Assembly: GCA_902796455.1 (NCBI GenBank)
Contig: CADBPH010000241.1
Location: forward strand, 1 to 6,095
From: an uncultured Bacteroidia bacterium
Lineage (GTDB): Bacteria > Bacteroidota > Bacteroidia > Bacteroidales > UBA932
Direction: 5' to 3'
DNA length: 6,095 nucleotides
Made by a program: the position numbers and the translations under genes. The notes beneath the pieces were generated by a model. It ran no database searches. It had not been told where the DNA came from and saw only the letters and a list, made by a program, of their open reading frames with translations. Position 1 is the first letter of the stretch; each line of letters starts with the position of its first letter. Shown here in pieces: positions 4,447 to 6,095 of this stretch.

Positions 4447-6095
4447 ATGCGGTATTTTTTTGCTTTTTGTACGCTGGCGGCTATGTCCGCCGCGGTTTCT
4501 GGGCCGCTGAATGCCCAGGAAAAAATTGAACGGCTGGACAGCGCCGTTGTTTCTGCTTCCCGGGCTGGCAAGTCCACGCCGGTGACTTATACCATGATCG
4601 GGAAGGAAGAATTGGAACGGGTCAATCCTTCCCGTTCTCTCCCGATGCTGCTGGAAAACCAGCCCTCTGTCGTGACGACCAACGAGGGCGGAACCGGGCT
4701 GGGTTATTCTAAAATGACGGTCCGTGGCGCGAAGGGTTCCCAGATCAATGTGACACTCAACGGCATCACATTGAACGATGCCGAATCCCAGGAGGTATTC
4801 TGGGTGAACATCCCAGCACTTTCTTCCATCATCCAGTCGGTCCAGCTGCAGCGCGGTCTCGGAACGACAGCCAACGGGGCGGGCGCATTCGGGGCCAGCA
4901 TCAACATGAGTACGGCCTTTGTCGGCGACCGTCCCTTCGCCTCGATGGATGTGGCGCGGGGGTCTTTCGGAACCATGATGACGACCGTATCGGCCGGAAC
5001 CGGCATGCTGCCTTCCGGCCTGTATGCCAGCGCCGCCTATTCCCGGGATTACACGGACGGCTATATCCGCAACGCCAAGGCGCGGGTCCAGTCGGCCTTT
5101 GCCGTATTGGGATACATGAAGGGAGACCGATCCCTGCGGCTGACCTGGCTGATGGGCGACCAGCACACGGGGATTACCTGGGAGGGGCTGGACATGGCCC
5201 GGTACCAGGCAGGGGATTACCGCTACAATCCCGCCGGTAAATACAAGGATGCGTATGGGAACACCCATTACTATGACAATGAAACAGACAATTATACGCA
5301 GCATCACCTGCAGCTGAACTATACGCAGCGGCTCTCGACGGAACTGACCTGGTCCACGACGGCGAATTTTACGAAGGGGGACGGGTATTATGAGCAGTAC
5401 AAGTCCGGGAAAAAATTCTCTGCCTACGGCTTGTCGTCCGAGAAGGCGAAGAGCGGGGATTTCATCATCCACAAGTCCATGGACAACAGCTATTTCGTTC
5501 TGAATTCCGACCTGCGGTACAGGACCGCGGAACTGGATGTGACCGGCGGGGTGAATCTGTCCGGATATTGGGGCGGTCATTTCGGCAATGTGCTCTGGAG
5601 CAATGTCCTGGGGGATGATTATGATTATTCGGATACGGAGTGGTATCGCAATGACGGATTCAAGCGGGAGGCGAATGTTTTCGCCCGCGCGGAGTACCGT
5701 GTCCGGGAGGGGATGACTGCGTACGCGGATCTCCAGTACCGGGGCGTGTTTTTGGACATGGACGGAAAGGATGACGGGTTCGAGCCCGTGGACTACCGGG
5801 CGCGCTGGCATTTCTTCAATCCCCGCGCAGGCTTGACCTGGGATTTTGCGCCCGGGCAGCGTGCCTATGTCTCCATTGCCCTTGGAAACCGGGAACCCGG
5901 GCGTTCTGACTTGAAGGAAAACATCAAGTCTGCTAACCAGTTGCGCGAACTGGGTGACGCGGATGCGGCCGTAACGCTCCGTCCGGAGCGGATGGTCGAT
6001 GTGGAAGGGGGGTACCGGTTTGTTTCCCGGACGCTGACGGCTACGGCGAACCTTTATCTGATGGAATACCGCAATATGCTCCTGGAGACCGGGAA
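4447..6095 (+). CDS. TonB-dependent outer-membrane receptor, probably for thiamin or a thiamin precursor; C-terminus cut by window edge
   Basis: The frame is open from 4447 to the right edge (549 full codons). It encodes a TonB-dependent receptor, a 22-stranded outer-membrane barrel that imports scarce ligands using energy from TonB-ExbBD. A signal peptide (1-23) ends in LNA before Q24. A TonB-box-like DSAVVSASR lies at 31-39. The plug domain (about 45-157) includes LPMLLENQPSVVTTNEGG (65-82), MTVRGAKGSQINVTLNGI (90-107) and IQSVQLQRGLGTTANGAGAFGASINM (129-154). Aromatic-rich barrel strands follow. It has no N-terminal carboxypeptidase-like domain, so it is a transport-type receptor rather than SusC-like. 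Thiamin specificity is inferred only from the TPP riboswitch upstream, in line with the riboswitch-controlled thiamin receptors known in Bacteroides. The start at 4447 gives the complete signal peptide; the ATG at 4430 is in another frame that soon stops. No Shine-Dalgarno is seen. The last part of the barrel is outside the window. Confidence 0.9.
   Translation, partial: MRYFFAFCTLAAMSAAVSGPLNAQEKIERLDSAVVSASRAGKSTPVTYTMIGKEELERVNPSRSLPMLLENQPSVVTTNEGGTGLGYSKMTVRGAKGSQINVTLNGITLNDAESQEVFWVNIPALSSIIQSVQLQRGLGTTANGAGAFGASINMSTAFVGDRPFASMDVARGSFGTMMTTVSAGTGMLPSGLYASAAYSRDYTDGYIRNAKARVQSAFAVLGYMKGDRSLRLTWLMGDQHTGITWEGLDMARYQAGDYRYNPAGKYKDAYGNTHYYDNETDNYTQHHLQLNYTQRLSTELTWSTTANFTKGDGYYEQYKSGKKFSAYGLSSEKAKSGDFIIHKSMDNSYFVLNSDLRYRTAELDVTGGVNLSGYWGGHFGNVLWSNVLGDDYDYSDTEWYRNDGFKREANVFARAEYRVREGMTAYADLQYRGVFLDMDGKDDGFEPVDYRARWHFFNPRAGLTWDFAPGQRAYVSIALGNREPGRSDLKENIKSANQLRELGDADAAVTLRPERMVDVEGGYRFVSRTLTATANLYLMEYRNMLLETG

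Noticed and set aside
4430..4510. ATG at 4430 as the receptor start or as a small leader peptide
   Set aside because: This frame stops after about 26 codons and is not the receptor frame. A leader peptide is possible, but nothing in its composition supports it. The start at 4447 gives a full signal peptide.
4402..5811. A 469-codon open frame on the minus strand
   Set aside because: It is antisense to the TonB-dependent receptor and riboswitch end, and its product is low-complexity in appearance (Gly, Arg, Ile, Pro rich) with no motif.
1..6095. Mobile elements, CRISPR repeats, tRNAs, toxin-antitoxin pairs or defence genes
   Set aside because: No transposase or integrase motifs, no regularly spaced repeats, no tRNA cloverleaf and no defence-related domains were found on either strand.

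Overview
The window looks like a piece of a chromosome from an anaerobic, moderately GC-rich Bacteroidota (probably Bacteroidales, gut- or rumen-like). The clues are promoter elements of the Bacteroidota type (TTG, about 20 nt, then TAnnTTTG), start codons without Shine-Dalgarno sequences, a TPP-riboswitch-led TonB-dependent receptor and a secreted glutamine cyclotransferase. No mobile element, CRISPR array, tRNA or prophage signal is visible. A genus cannot be named from the sequence alone.

Layout. The left half reads on the minus strand. From upstream to downstream it holds rnpB (the RNase P catalytic RNA, about 2993-3368) with its own intrinsic terminator, then hypB (2192-2863), then 12 bases later a large iron-sulfur flavoprotein oxidoreductase that runs off the left edge (1-2179, 726 residues visible). 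The right half reads on the plus strand: a lipoprotein-type glutaminyl-peptide cyclotransferase (3518-4282), then a TPP riboswitch (about 4306-4400) leading a TonB-dependent outer-membrane receptor (4447 to the right edge). The two halves are separated by compact divergent promoters between rnpB and the cyclotransferase gene (about 3387-3435).

How the genes relate. HypB is a nickel-insertion GTPase, and its likely operon partner is a GltD/NfnB-like NAD(P)H:acceptor flavoprotein with a long cysteine-rich N-terminal region. This suggests hydrogenase or related redox metabolism, though no hydrogenase subunit is in view. On the right, the riboswitch implies that the receptor imports thiamin or a thiamin precursor and is made when TPP is low. 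The cyclotransferase works on exported proteins with N-terminal glutamine. The neighbouring receptor is predicted to be cut by signal peptidase I so that its mature form starts with Gln, so it is itself a plausible substrate.

Most of the window is recognisable housekeeping or known accessory biology. No clearly new system was found. The points most worth a second look are the hypB-oxidoreductase pair, the N-terminal part of that oxidoreductase, a folded leader before the cyclotransferase gene, the shared divergent promoter region, and complementarity between the rnpB terminator loop and the sequence just before hypB.
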